From positions 93,797,373-93,861,372 of the forward strand of contig CM070913.1 of the NCBI GenBank assembly GCA_036417435.1: a stretch of 64,000 nucleotides of DNA. The letters are read 5' to 3'. This document shows positions 25,066-34,894 of the stretch, in pieces (the stretch's first letter is position 1; the number at the start of each line of letters is the position of its first letter). This DNA is from Inia geoffrensis. Lineage: Eukaryota > Chordata > Mammalia > Artiodactyla > Iniidae. The position numbers and the translations under genes are program-made. The notes beneath the pieces are model-generated. The model searched no databases. It was not told the origin of the DNA and worked only from the letters and a program-made list of their open reading frames with translations.

Positions 25066-25689
25066 AGCCAGGAAAACTGTAGACCCACTTCCTGCCCACG
25101 GCGGACAGGCGTCTGCAGCACTTTGCGTGTGAACTCGGGGGCGCGGACGCCTGGGGGGCACCCGTGGAGACCGCTTTCTCGCCTGCAGAGGAGGTCGTCC
25201 CGTCCTCCCCGTGACGTGGGAGACGTTGTGCGACTTGCTCTGGACGAAGAATCACCCAAGTCCCTTCCGCAGGGTGGTGCCCGGGACCGTGGCCCCCGGC
25301 CCCCAAGCACCGCGGCAAAGTCCCCGCGGCCGCCCAGCCACCAGGCCTCAGAGGCGGGGCCACCGCCATCGAGTGACCCCCGTGGCCCTCGGATCACCTG
25401 TCGCCAGCTCCCTTGCAGACCCCCTCCTCCCGCTCTGCCCGGCCCTGGACCCGAGGTGGATCCCGGGGTCCCTCCTCTGAGGAGCCCTCGGTCTGCCGTC
25501 AAATCAGGGCCGCCCAGGATGGCAGGAGGCCAGCGGGGGGCACGCGGAGGACCTTCAAGGGGCCAGATGAGAAGCCCACCCGGGGCCCCTCCGTGAACCG
25601 CCGCCTCCTCTCCCTCCCTTCCCAGGGCCTGGGGCCCGGCAGCTCTTCCCGCCCGTCTACGGTGTTTCTAGAACGACTTGGAGGGTGTC

Positions 25690-25990
25690 ACGGGCTGAAC
25701 TGTGTCCCCCAGATTCACAGGTTGAAGCCCTGACCCCGGGACCTCAGGACGTGACCCTGCGTGCAGACGGGGCCTTTAAATGGGTGACTGAGGGAGAACG
25801 AGGCCATTAGGGTAGGGCCGAATCCCACAGGACGGGCGTCCTGAGAACAGACACAGGGAGCACCACGTGGGGACACGGGGAGGACGCGGCGTCCACGCCG
25901 CCCCGAGGCTCTGTCAGCCGTGCGCGCGGGGGCAGCTCGCCCCGGACACCACGTTCTCCGAGGTGTGCCCGGCCCCCCGGGGACCAGGCT
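25690..25990 (+). mobile_element. Old LTR-like (MaLR/ERVL-type) repeat, plus copy
   Basis: The text 'ggctgaactgtgtcccccag' and 'aggttgaagccctgacccc' is typical of an ancient repeat. The 6.85-7.26 kb element shows the reverse complement of its downstream part. The family is tentative. Confidence 0.4.
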
Positions 25991-26691
25991 CTCCTGGAGG
26001 GGGAGGAGCGCGGGCTCCGGCCGATCCGCCCCGCCAGGAATCCCCTCGCGTGCGGCGCTCACCCGGGCTAACCTGCGCGAGGCCTGCAGCCAGTGGGCAA
26101 ACTGCTGTTTTCCTGCTGCAACGGGGAAACGTCGGAGTCCGTCCGCATCCCCGGAGGAGCGAGCCGCTGGGGCGCCCCGGGGCCTGGCCGGCTGCCGACC
26201 CCCAGCGCCACCTGGCGGCCGCGGGCGGAGCTTCGCTTGTGCCCGCGGGGTGCCGGCGGGTGGGGCCGCTGTGGGTGCATCGAAGAACGGAACCGGGCAA
26301 GACGCCCGCGCGGCGGGCCCAGCGCCCCAGGAGCTGAGGCACCATGAAGCAGGCGGAGCGTCCGCAGCATCGGAAGGCCCCGCACCTGAGGACACACGGC
26401 GGGGCCGGCACTAGGCTGGCCGGGGTCCCGCTGAGAACCAGGCGTCTGAGTACGGATTCGGCTGCGGGCGCCGCGTGGCTCTGCGGGCGGATCCCGGGAG
26501 GCCCTGCGGCGCGAGACCGGCTCCCGGAGAGGGAGGGGTCGGCGGGCAGAACCTCAGGGAACGAGGCGGGGACAAGGTCGGACACTGCTGGCCGTGCGGG
26601 GGGCCCTGCGCCACAGCGAAGGTCCCGCCTGTACCCCAGAGTCTCCAGAATGTTTTGAGCTAAGGAGAGCGATCTTTCTGGTTTTGCTGTT

Positions 26692-27137
26692 TTTATTATA
26701 TTTATTTATTTTTGGCCTTGCCGGGAGCGGGGCCGGGCGGGCATGCGGGATCTTAGTTCCCCAACCGGGGATCGAGCCTGTGCCCCCTGCAGGGGAAGTG
26801 CCGGGTTTTTTGTTGTTGTTATTTATTTATGTATTTATTTATTGGCTGCGTTGGGTCTTCGTTGCTGCGCGCGGGCTTTCTCTAGTTGCGGCGAGCAGGG
26901 GCTACTCCTCGTTGCGGTGCGCGGGCTTCTCATTGCGGTGGCTTCTCTTGTTGCAGAGCACGGGCTCTAGGCACGCGGGCTTCAGTAGTTGTGGCTCGTG
27001 GGCTCTAGAGCGCAGGCTCAGTAGTTGTGGCGCACGGGCTCAGTTGCTCTGCCGCACGTGGGATCTTCCCGGACCAGGGCTCGAACCCGTGTCCCCTGCA
27101 GGCGGATTCTTAACCACTGCGCCACCAGGGAAGTCCC
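26692..27137 (-). mobile_element. Two CHR-type SINEs, one inserted in or beside the other
   Basis: At 26692-26805 there is a partial element (gatcttagttccccaaccgg...) lacking its terminal ccagggaagtccc. At 26815-27137 there is a full reversed element from the T-rich tail and ggctgcgttgggtcttcgtt to the ccaccagggaagtccc end. Confidence 0.8.
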
Positions 27138-27229
27138 GTTCTGTTGTTTTTAAAGAACAAGCTGCAGTTACTCTGGGATCCACTTCCCACCCACCGGGAT
27201 AGCCAGGACCAAGAAGACAGACCATAAGC

Positions 27230-27650
27230 CGCCATGTCCAGGGTGTGGGCAGGTTGGGAGCCTCGCAAAGCGCCCGTGGGAGTGTGACAGGGCGCGGGCG
27301 CTTTGGAGAGCAGTCTGGCAGTTTCCTGAAAGGTGAGGCGTGGAGTAACTGTATGAGCCAGAGCCCCACTCCGGGTACAGCCCAGAGAATTAAAAACCTG
27401 TGTCCACAGAGAACGTGTGTCGCAATGTGCACAGCAGCTTTGCTCAGAAGAGTCAAAAATGGAAAGAACCCGAGTGTCCCTCCACGGTTGCTGGTAACCA
27501 GCATGTAGTTGCAGCCACTCGGTGGGATGTCACTCAGCCACAAAAAGGAGCAAGGCTCTGCCTCACTTGACAACGTGGATGAGCCTTGAGAGCATCGTGA
27601 TCCGTGACGGAAGCCACAGCGGCCCCGGATCGTGTGAGTCCGTGTCCGTG
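27230..27650 (+). mobile_element. Degraded L1 ORF2/3' fragment
   Basis: The text tttggagagcagtctggcag, aatgtgcacagcagctttgc and gtcactcagccacaaaaagg is L1 3' ORF2 region with CpG-rich decay. Confidence 0.7.
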
Positions 27651-28544
27651 GGGCGTCCAGGGCAGGCAAATCCGCAGAGACACAAGGTGGCCGAGTGGTG
27701 GCCTGCGGGGGGGAGGGCGGCGTGGCGGACGCTGGACGGAGCCCCGAGGCCTGCCCGGCCTCCTGCAGACTCACCCGCCCAGAGGACCCTGCGGGGAGGG
27801 GGGCGCCCCGCGGTGAACCTCTACCCGCGACGCACGGCGGCCCCGACCCCAGGGCTGGTCCAAGCGTCCTCTCCTTGCCCATCTCCCCGAGAGCCCTGCG
27901 TGCCAAGCGGCCAGCCGCGGGCCTGTTTCCTCACGTCCGTCCTGCTTCCCTGCCGCACAGGCTCAAACACACTAGCGTCCCCAGGGCTCCACCAGATTCG
28001 TTTCACGTGGGGCTCACGAGCGACAGTAAAGTCTCCCCCAGTCGGGCGAGCCGTGAGGAAAGCCACAGACTGACGCACCCCTCACAACCGGGGCCTGGCC
28101 TCTCGTCGCCCCCCGAAACCCTGCTGCGGCCAGTCGTGCCGCCCCCAGCCTGCAGCCGCCTGGGCCCAGTTGGGCCTCTTCTGGAGAATCGCGTGGATGG
28201 GACCTCGCGGGCGTGGCCTCTGAGGCCGCTCCTCCTCGGGCGGCGGGGCCTCCCGTCCGGGGATGCACCACGTTTGTCCACTCACGCAGCAGCATCAGGA
28301 GCGAGGCTGAAGAGCTTGAGCGGGTCAGGGTGCGACACAGGTGTTCAGCGCACCCGGTGAGTGTGTGCGCGGCCGCCCCCGCCGCTGCTCGCGAGGCCGA
28401 CGGCGTCCCGTCCTCCGCGGGTGCCCCAGGCTCTGCAGCCTGGCGGCCCTTGGTCCGTCTAAACAGGCTGGACCTCAGCCTGCTCTGCGTTTCCCTCGGG
28501 GCTAACGATGGTGGACGAGCTTTCTCGTGCGTCTGAGCTGTCTG

Positions 28545-29160
28545 TATATCGTCTTGGTGAAATGTCTGTTCAAATTTTTTGTCTTGTTTTTAATTGGGTT
28601 GGGTTTGTTTTTAATGTATTTATTTATTTTTGGCTGCGTTGGGTCTTCATTGCTGCCTGCAGGCTTTCGCTAGTTGCAGCGAGCGGGGGCTTCTCTTGTT
28701 GCGGAGCACAGGCTCTAGGCACACAGGCTCAGCGGCCATGGCTCACGGGCCTAGTTGCTCTGCGGCATGTGGGATCTTCCCGGACCAGGGCTCGAACCTG
28801 TGTCCCCTGAATTGGCAGGCGGACTCTCAACCACTGTGCCACCAGGGAAGTCCCTTAATTGGGTTGTTTTCACTTAAGTTTTGAGAGTTTTTTGTATAGT
28901 CTGCATCTGAGTCCTTTGTCAGATGTGTCATTTCTTCTCATCTGTGGCTGGTCTTTTCATTCTCTTAACAGTATCTATCACAGAACAAAAGTTTTTAATT
29001 TTTATGAAATCCAATTTATCTAATTTTTCTGTTATGTGTGGTGTTTGATCATGACTAAGACCTCTTTGTCTAATCCAAGATCATGAAACTATCCTCCTCT
29101 TTTTCTTCTAAATGCTTTACAGTTTTATGTTTTACATTTAAATCTTTTTTTTTTTTTTTT
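28545..29160 (-). mobile_element. L1 antisense fragment split by a SINE
   Basis: The text 'gagttttttgtatagtctgc', 'aacaaaagtttttaattttt' and 'atgaaatccaatttatctaa' is reversed L1. A CHR-type SINE at 28613-28855 interrupts it. Confidence 0.8.
28613..28855 (-). mobile_element. CHR-type SINE with TSD
   Basis: A reversed element ending gccaccagggaagtccc. The target duplication ttaattgggttg is present on both sides (about 28589 and 28856). Confidence 0.9.
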
Positions 29161-29169
29161 TTAAACTGT

Positions 29170-30683
29170 ATTTTGTGGCTTACCTGGCTTGTTCTCACTA
29201 TTAGGGTGGGAGCGACGGCTTCGCATGACTTACTCTGCAAGTACTGTCATAGTCATCTCCAGCCCAGGAGGAGCGGGCAGAAGGTGGGGAGGCACAGGGC
29301 GGAGAATTGTTTTAGCACAGCCCAGAAAAGCAGCTTGGTGTCTGCAGGGTGGGCGCTGGGCGCAGAGGAAGGTGACAGTTAAGTTTCTGGCTCTGGGCGC
29401 AGAGGAGCGGCTCTGGTGTTTGCCCCGAGAAGCCACCAGAGGGAACAGTTTCTAGATCAGCCAGCACTTCTGCTCCAGGGGAAGGTGGGACCAGTGGGAG
29501 GCCCCCTCCCCCCAGGGGTCTTTAGCGGGTTCCAGTGTCCTCACTGCGCCATCCGCAAGGTCAGGGGAGCCTTTCCAGTTGGAACGGCCAACTGATGACT
29601 TTTACCTGCAGTGACCAGTCATCTGTGTGCGCCTGCCGGGGAGGGACGTGCCTGCACCTGCCCTTTCCTCTGGGGAGACTCGGTCTCTGGCTAAGGGGGC
29701 TCCTTAGGACGGTGCTGAGCTGAGACCCGGTGTCTCCACGTCCACAGAAACACTCACTCAGTCGGGAGGTTTACTGATGCTAAGCTATCACCTCGAGGTT
29801 CCCGTAGGGGCCACCCGGATGTGGGCGGTCTCAGGAGTTCACAGCTAGACATCTGATAGCTACAGGTTTTCATCATCCCGGGAAGAGCAGCCTGAACACA
29901 TGCGGGCCTCGGGGTCCAGGCAGGTCTCCAGGGCACAGACCCGGCCCAAGTCACTAGAAGACACAGCAGAACTAGGAATCGCACGGGGAGACGCAGGCTG
30001 CGAGGCAGCAGGATCGTAAGGGCCACACTGTCCTCAGGACCGACAGTCCACGCCTCTGGGCAAGGCTGCCGACGGAGCGGCCTGGTTGTCTCCGACACCC
30101 TCGGGACACCCGCGGACTCACTGTCGTGGCACCTGCTGCACCCACTGCTGCTCTGGGTGCTGATGGGCCAGGTGGGCGTGCTCAGAAAGCTCTGGCTCTC
30201 AACCTCGGGGCTCAGACACATTTTTTCCGTCAGACTGAAGTCACTGTGCCCCACCGCCCTCTGCCCCCCCCGCCCCGCCCCCGTCCTCCGTGGTGTCTTC
30301 AGGTCCTGCGTCCTGCGGGGCCGCCTCACTGAGCTCCTTCCTTTGGGGAAGGCGATGGGCGGGGACGAGGCCCCCGAGACAGTCCTTCCCTTCGTCCAGC
30401 CCCACAGGAGTGAGTCCCGGTGCTGCCCCGTCCCGTGGGTCCGCCCCCCGCCGCTGTGTTGGCCCTTCCCCGGGCGTCCAGCGCCGTGTCCTGCTGCAAC
30501 CCTGTTGGACCTGAGAACCCACCCCCCGTGACCCGTGTCCTTTCCTGACGCCTCATCGGGGCTCTGCTTCAGGAAACGGGAACGGAGGCCGATCTGCAGA
30601 GGCAGTTGGCGGCCTCTCCTGGGAGGGGACACACCACTTCCAGTTCACTGCCCGCCCGCCCGCCCTCAGGCCAGTCGCTGGAG
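29170..30683. other. Unassigned sequence upstream of the LRCOL1 stop
   Basis: A moderately GC-rich stretch. The part from 29170 to 29730 looks like a decayed interspersed repeat (aattgttttagcacagcccagaaaagc), but I cannot name the family. There is no exon I can support. Confidence 0.35.
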
Positions 30684-30848
30684 TTACAGCCCCACAGGCG
30701 GGCTGGACCCGGTTCCGGGACTCATCCAGGGCAGGCACTGGGCCAGGACGCCGCTCTGGGGGACACAGCGGTGGGGGCCGACCTCGTTCGGCTGGATGCA
30801 GCACTTACTGCGGCACTCGCTGTGGTCCGTGCAGTAGTCCCCGTTGGG
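30684..30848 (-). pseudogene. LRCOL1: LRCOL1 last exon, module 3 (165 nt incl. stop)
   Basis: It reads PNGDYCTDHSECRSKCCIQP then NEVGPHRCVPQSGVLAQCLP and a short tail, ending TAA at 30684-30686. The acceptor tgtccccag is good. All expected cysteines of the module are present. Confidence 0.85.
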
Positions 30849-30916
30849 CTGGGGACAGCGGTCAGAGGTCAGAGCCAGCAGGCGCCCCCCTCCAGCCCCG
30901 CGGCCCTTGGCCTCAC

Positions 30917-31043
30917 CTTGCGCCGCGGCATGCACTGCAGGAAGATGGTCTTGGCCGTGCAGTACGTCTGCAGCCCCATAGCTGCTGGTGACGCAGCAGC
31001 CGCTCCGGCGCTCCGTGTGGCCCAGGCAGGTGTGCCCGTTCAG
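30917..31043 (-). pseudogene. LRCOL1: LRCOL1 exon, module 2, with frameshift and lost acceptor
   Basis: It opens LNGHTCLGHTERRSGCCVTS. Near 30973-30976 (CCCC on plus) one extra base shifts the frame; beyond it the other frame carries the continuation QTYCTAKTIFLQCMPRRK. Length is 127 nt instead of 126. The donor AAG|GTGAGG is good, but the base pair before the exon reads GG, not AG. The SEC of the module is ERR here. Confidence 0.82.
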
Positions 31044-31165
31044 CCACGGGAAAAGGAGACCTGGTCCCTTCTGCCAGGCCCCCGGTTCTGCCAGGCCCCC
31101 GGCCCTCCTTCCCAGGGTCCGCCCTCCCCGGCCCCTCGCCCCTCGCTGGCCCGGGCAGGGCACGC

Positions 31166-31273
31166 CTTCTGCCAGGACAGGCACTGCTGGAAGAAGGTCT
31201 GGGGACTCAGGCTGTTGGTGACGCAGCCGCCGCTCTGGCACTCTGAGTACTCCTCGCAGGCCTCCCCGATGCC
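31166..31273 (-). pseudogene. LRCOL1: LRCOL1 exon, module 1 (108 nt)
   Basis: It reads GIGEACEEYSECQSGGCVTN then SLSPQTFFQQCLSWQK, after acceptor ctcagcag. Compared with module 2 it lacks six residues, including a Cys, before FQQC, and the CC pair is GC. The donor is AAG|GCGTGC, a non-GT site with poor context. Confidence 0.82.
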
Positions 31274-31519
31274 CTGCTGAGTGAAGGCCCACCCACCTGT
31301 GCCCGCCGCAGCCCCGGGTGCTCCCCCACCCTGCAAACTTGGCTTGCCCGCCTGACACTGTTCTGGAACATCCACAGACCGCGGGGGTGCAGAAGACGGA
31401 GAGCCAGGGGAGGGAGTCAGAGGGTAAACTGAGGCACAGAGGACGAAAGAGGTGACTGTGCGGCCGAGCAGCGGGCAGGGAGGGGTGCCACGAATGAAGC
31501 TTCCAGCCCCTCCCCACTC

Positions 31520-31645
31520 TCTCACGTTTTACAGGTGAGACGCTGCGGCTCAGAGAGGGTAGGTGACCTGCTCGAGATCACAGAGACAACAAGGAGTTGG
31601 ACTGAAGCCCAGGCCTGCCGCCCGCCCACCACCTGTGAGGGTCCC
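31520..31645 (+). mobile_element. MIR fragment in LRCOL1 intron 1
   Basis: The text 'gttttacaggtgagacgctg', 'ggctcagagagggtaggtga' and 'cctgctcgagatcacagaga' matches the MIR core. It is old and diverged. Confidence 0.75.
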
Positions 31646-32306
31646 AAAGAGCCGCTGTTCCGCGTTTACTGCTCTGGGTAAGTCACTTCAGCTCTCAAGG
31701 GCTGAGAATAAAGCCGTTTGGGCTCAGGGTCGGGGCGGCCCAGCGGGTGAGACCCGAGGACAGAGGAGGAGCCGCCCAGAGACCACGCAGACATGAGGGC
31801 CCCGGGGAGGGGGCCGCGCGGCGCGGAGTCCTCCCTGCTGCTCCTGTGCAGGGGCCACCGCGGACCAGGCAGGACGAGGGGATCAGGGCGGTGACACACA
31901 GCCCCCAGGATAGCCAGGTCGCGTTGTCTCCGCTGGCACACCACGATGCACACGAGCTGATCGCCGTCGCCCCGGCACCCGCTGCCCCTCCCCCCCGCTC
32001 CCCTGGGCCCGCCCCCTGCCATTCCACGCCGCGCCGGGTCCCTGGAGCAGCTTCTGTCCCAGGTCGCAGGGGCCACTGGACTGGGGACTTGGCGCCGGAC
32101 CTGGGTGTGAGTCAGGCGTCAGCTGTCCTGGGGGCCTGAGAGCCTTGGGAGGCGGGCACGCTCACAGGCTGGGCGCAGGAGCGGGGACAGGAGAGGGAGC
32201 GCAGAGCGGGGGCCGGAAAGCGGGCTGGGAGCCAGGGACCCCCGCGGGCCTGGGTGCGGGCAGCCCAGCACCGTGCAGCGACAGGGGGCAGGGACGTGTA
32301 GCTCAC

Positions 32307-32400
32307 CTTGTGGGACCGTGGCAGGTGCTTCCCCCGCGTCATCACCAGGGTCGTGGGCAGCAGCCAGAGCAGCAGAGACGCCCAGCGCTGGCCGTGGCGT
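32307..32400 (-). pseudogene. LRCOL1: LRCOL1 exon 1 remnant, signal-peptide region
   Basis: In the frame leading to AAG|GTGAGC it reads RWASLLLWLLPTTLVMTRGK then HLPRSHK, a secretion-leader-like segment. No ATG lies upstream in this frame before the next stop. The only Met is downstream of the hydrophobic core. The 5' edge is not determined. Confidence 0.65.
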
Positions 32401-32489
32401 GTGGCCTGTTGGCCCCAGAGCGCTGGAGTCCCCGCCCGCAGGGCTCCTGCCCCTCCCCTTCCCAGGCTTATTCCATCCAGATGGATTTT

Positions 32490-33060
32490 TAAACATGAAC
32501 AGTCATAGTTTTCTTAGAGGGTTTTTTTTTCTTAGAGGGGTTTTGTTTACCAGATTGGGCAGGAAGTGCAGAGAGTTCCCGTACATGCCCCTGCCCCGCC
32601 TCCGTTTCCATTATCAATATCTTAGTCGGTGTCATGCATTTGCTGCAATCCATCAAGCGATTCTGGTACATTATTATAAACCAAAGCCCACCGTTTCATG
32701 AGGGTTTGGTCTTGGTGTTGCACGTGCGATGGGCTTGGACACACGCATGAAGTGTGCCTACGCCTGAGAATCATATGGGGTCGTTTCGCTGCCCAGAAAC
32801 TCCTCTGTGCCCTGCCTGTTCATCCCGCAGCCCTGGCACCGCCCACCCCGACCCCGATCCCTTCACATCCTCATGGCTGTGCCTTTTCCAGACCGTCCCA
32901 GGGTTGCAGCTGTGCAGTGTGTCACCTTTCAGGTGGCTTTTCCCACTTCCTAATACGCACCTGAGGGTCCTCCGTGTCACTTTAGGGCTTGGTAGCAAAT
33001 TTCTCTTTATCACTGAGTGGAAAATGTATTTTCAACAGCCTTTCTCTGGAGAATGATCGA
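32490..33060 (-). mobile_element. L1 3'-UTR fragment, antisense
   Basis: The text 'ccgtttccattatcaatatc', 'ttctggtacattattataaa' and 'cactgagtggaaaatgtatt' is old L1 3' sequence reversed. Confidence 0.6.
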
Positions 33061-34105
33061 GCCCTTTATTGGTTTAGACAAGAGCGTCTCTGAGGTTAGC
33101 GTGGCCAGAATCTCTCCTCGCTTCTCTTTTGGGCCCACCTTGGCAGCGGTCCCCTCTGGTCTCCGGCTCTGGACCCTGCGATGTGACAGGACGAGTGTCC
33201 TCAGGGCCCACGGCCCTCACCCTCAGACCGTCCCAGGTCACTCTGTTTGTTGCGGGGCATCTGGGGAGACCGCCAGGCCTTTCTGGGCCCTAGTTCCCCT
33301 CCCTGTGAAATGAGGGGTGGGCCCCCTTTGAACTGTTGGTTTTCAGATGATTCCGTGAAGCATGGGGAATCTGCCTCGCAAAGCACCGTGGAAATCTGCT
33401 TTTTAAACTCCTGCAACTGTACTGGAGCACGCCCAGCCCTCCAGAGCCTTCCAGAGAACAGGGCTGGGTGGAGCACAGACAGGGGGGCGGGCTGGCCTGG
33501 GGGTGGGTCCCCCCCCAGCCCGCCCGATTGGGGCAGATTCTCAGACCAGGAAAGTCGTCGTGGGCAGGGGCCTGGTGGGGCAGCAGTGTTGGGTACCTGG
33601 GGGGTGGGAGGGCAGGGGCCTGGTTTGTCTCCTGCACCTTGCACCTCACGCAGAGCACCCGATCCAAACAACCAGGGCTGGTGTTTGCTCCAGAGCCATT
33701 TCTGTCTGTCAGCACAGACCCTTTCGGCCCTATGAAAATATCAATATGCTACTAAACAACCAGTGGCTCACTGAAGAAATCAAAGAGGAAATCAGAAAAT
33801 ACCTAGACAAACGAAAATGAAAACACAATGATCCACAACCTATGGGATGCAGCAAAAGCAATTCTAAGAGGGAAGTTTACAGCAATACGAGCCTACCTCA
33901 GGAAGCAAGAAAAATCTCAAACAACCTAACCTTACGTCTAAAGCAACTAGAGAAAGAAGAAGAAACAAAACCCAAAGTTAGTAGAAGGACAGAAACCATG
34001 AAGATTGGAGCAGAAATAAATGGAATAGAGACTAAAAAAAATAGAAAAGATCAATGAAACTAAAAGCTGGTTCTTTGAAAAGATAAACAAAACTGATAAA
34101 TCCTG

Positions 34106-34520
34106 CAAATAGAGATTCTCATACTAAGTGAAGTAAGTCAGAAAGAGAAAGACAAATACCAGGTGATATCACTTATTTGTGGAATCTAAAATATGACACA
34201 AATGAACTTATCTGTGAAACAAAAAACAGACTCAGGGACGTAGAGAACAGACTGGTGGTTGCCAAGGAGGAGGAGGGGGTGGGGGAGGGATGGAGTGGGA
34301 GATTGCGGTCAGCAGATGTAAACTTTTATATAGAGAATGGATAAACAACAAGGTCCTACTGTAGAGCACAGGGAACTATATTCAATATCCTATGATAAAC
34401 CATCATGGAAAAGAATAGTATATAAAATGTGTATACATAGATGAATTAAATTCTTTATGTAATAAAAAAGAAACAATAATACTTTGGATGTATTAGGTTA
34501 AATAAAACATCAAAATGAAA
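34106..34520 (+). mobile_element. Nested L1 3'-end insertion
   Basis: The text agtgaagtaagtcagaaagag, ggtggttgccaaggaggaggag and acaacaaggtcctactgtag, ending in an A-run, is the usual cetartiodactyl L1 3' end. It interrupts ORF2-type sequence. Confidence 0.75.
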
Positions 34521-34780
34521 AAAAAAAAGATAGAACTTTAGCCAAAATCATCAAGAATAAAAGGGGGAGGGTGCAAATCAATAAAATCAGAGATGAAAAA
34601 GGAGAATTACAGCCGACACCACAGAAATACAAAGGATCCTAAGAGCAACTATACACCAATAAAATGGACAACCTGGAAGAAATGGACAAATTCTTAGAAA
34701 AGGTACAATCTTTCAGGACTGAACCAGGAAGAAATGGAAAATATAAACAGACCAATTACCAGCACTGAAATTGAATAGTA

Positions 34781-34894
34781 TTTTTGGCCACGCCACGTGG
34801 CTTGCAGGATCTTGGTTCCCTGACCAGGGATTGAACCTGGGCCCACGGCAGTGAAAGTGCGGAGTCCCAACCACTGGACCACCAGGGAATTCCC
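34781..34894 (-). mobile_element. Short CHR-type SINE (about 110 bp)
   Basis: A reversed short form: 'ttggccacgccacgtggctt' ... 'ccaccagggaattccc'. Same class as the element at 38247. Confidence 0.85.

Larger units (their letters stand above)
19761..30683. other. Intergenic FBRSL1-LRCOL1: repeats, no gene seen
   Basis: This stretch holds L1 fragments (22.3, 24.9, 27.3 and 28.5-29.15 kb), CHR-type SINEs (23.5, 26.7-27.1 and 28.6 kb), a 35-bp minisatellite at 22.53 kb, and GC-rich unique sequence at about 24.2-26.6 kb and 27.6-28.5 kb. The long ORFs here have random composition and no recognisable domain. I cannot exclude noncoding transcripts. Confidence 0.6.
30684..32400 (-). pseudogene. LRCOL1: LRCOL1 (leucine-rich colipase-like 1), probable unitary pseudogene
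   Basis: Four exon remnants lie on the minus strand between FBRSL1 and P2RX2, as in human: 32307-32400, 31166-31273, 30917-31043 and 30684-30848. They encode a hydrophobic leader (WASLLLWLLPTTLV) and three colipase-like cysteine modules with a shared pattern, for example EC(Q/R)SxCC followed by QC. Intact relatives are small secreted disulphide-rich proteins resembling pancreatic colipase; the function of LRCOL1 itself is unclear. Lesions visible here are: no in-frame ATG before the leader; a GC donor after module 1; an 18-nt shortfall and Cys-to-Gly change in module 1; GG instead of AG at the module 2 acceptor; a 1-nt frameshift and Cys-to-Arg change in module 2. Module 3 with its stop is intact. 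Several independent defects make a pseudogene likelier than assembly error. Confidence 0.75.

Noticed and set aside
24200..26650. GC-rich stretch as a possible gene or CpG island promoter
   Set aside because: High G+C but mostly repeat decay and no recognisable exon; left as unassigned intergenic sequence.
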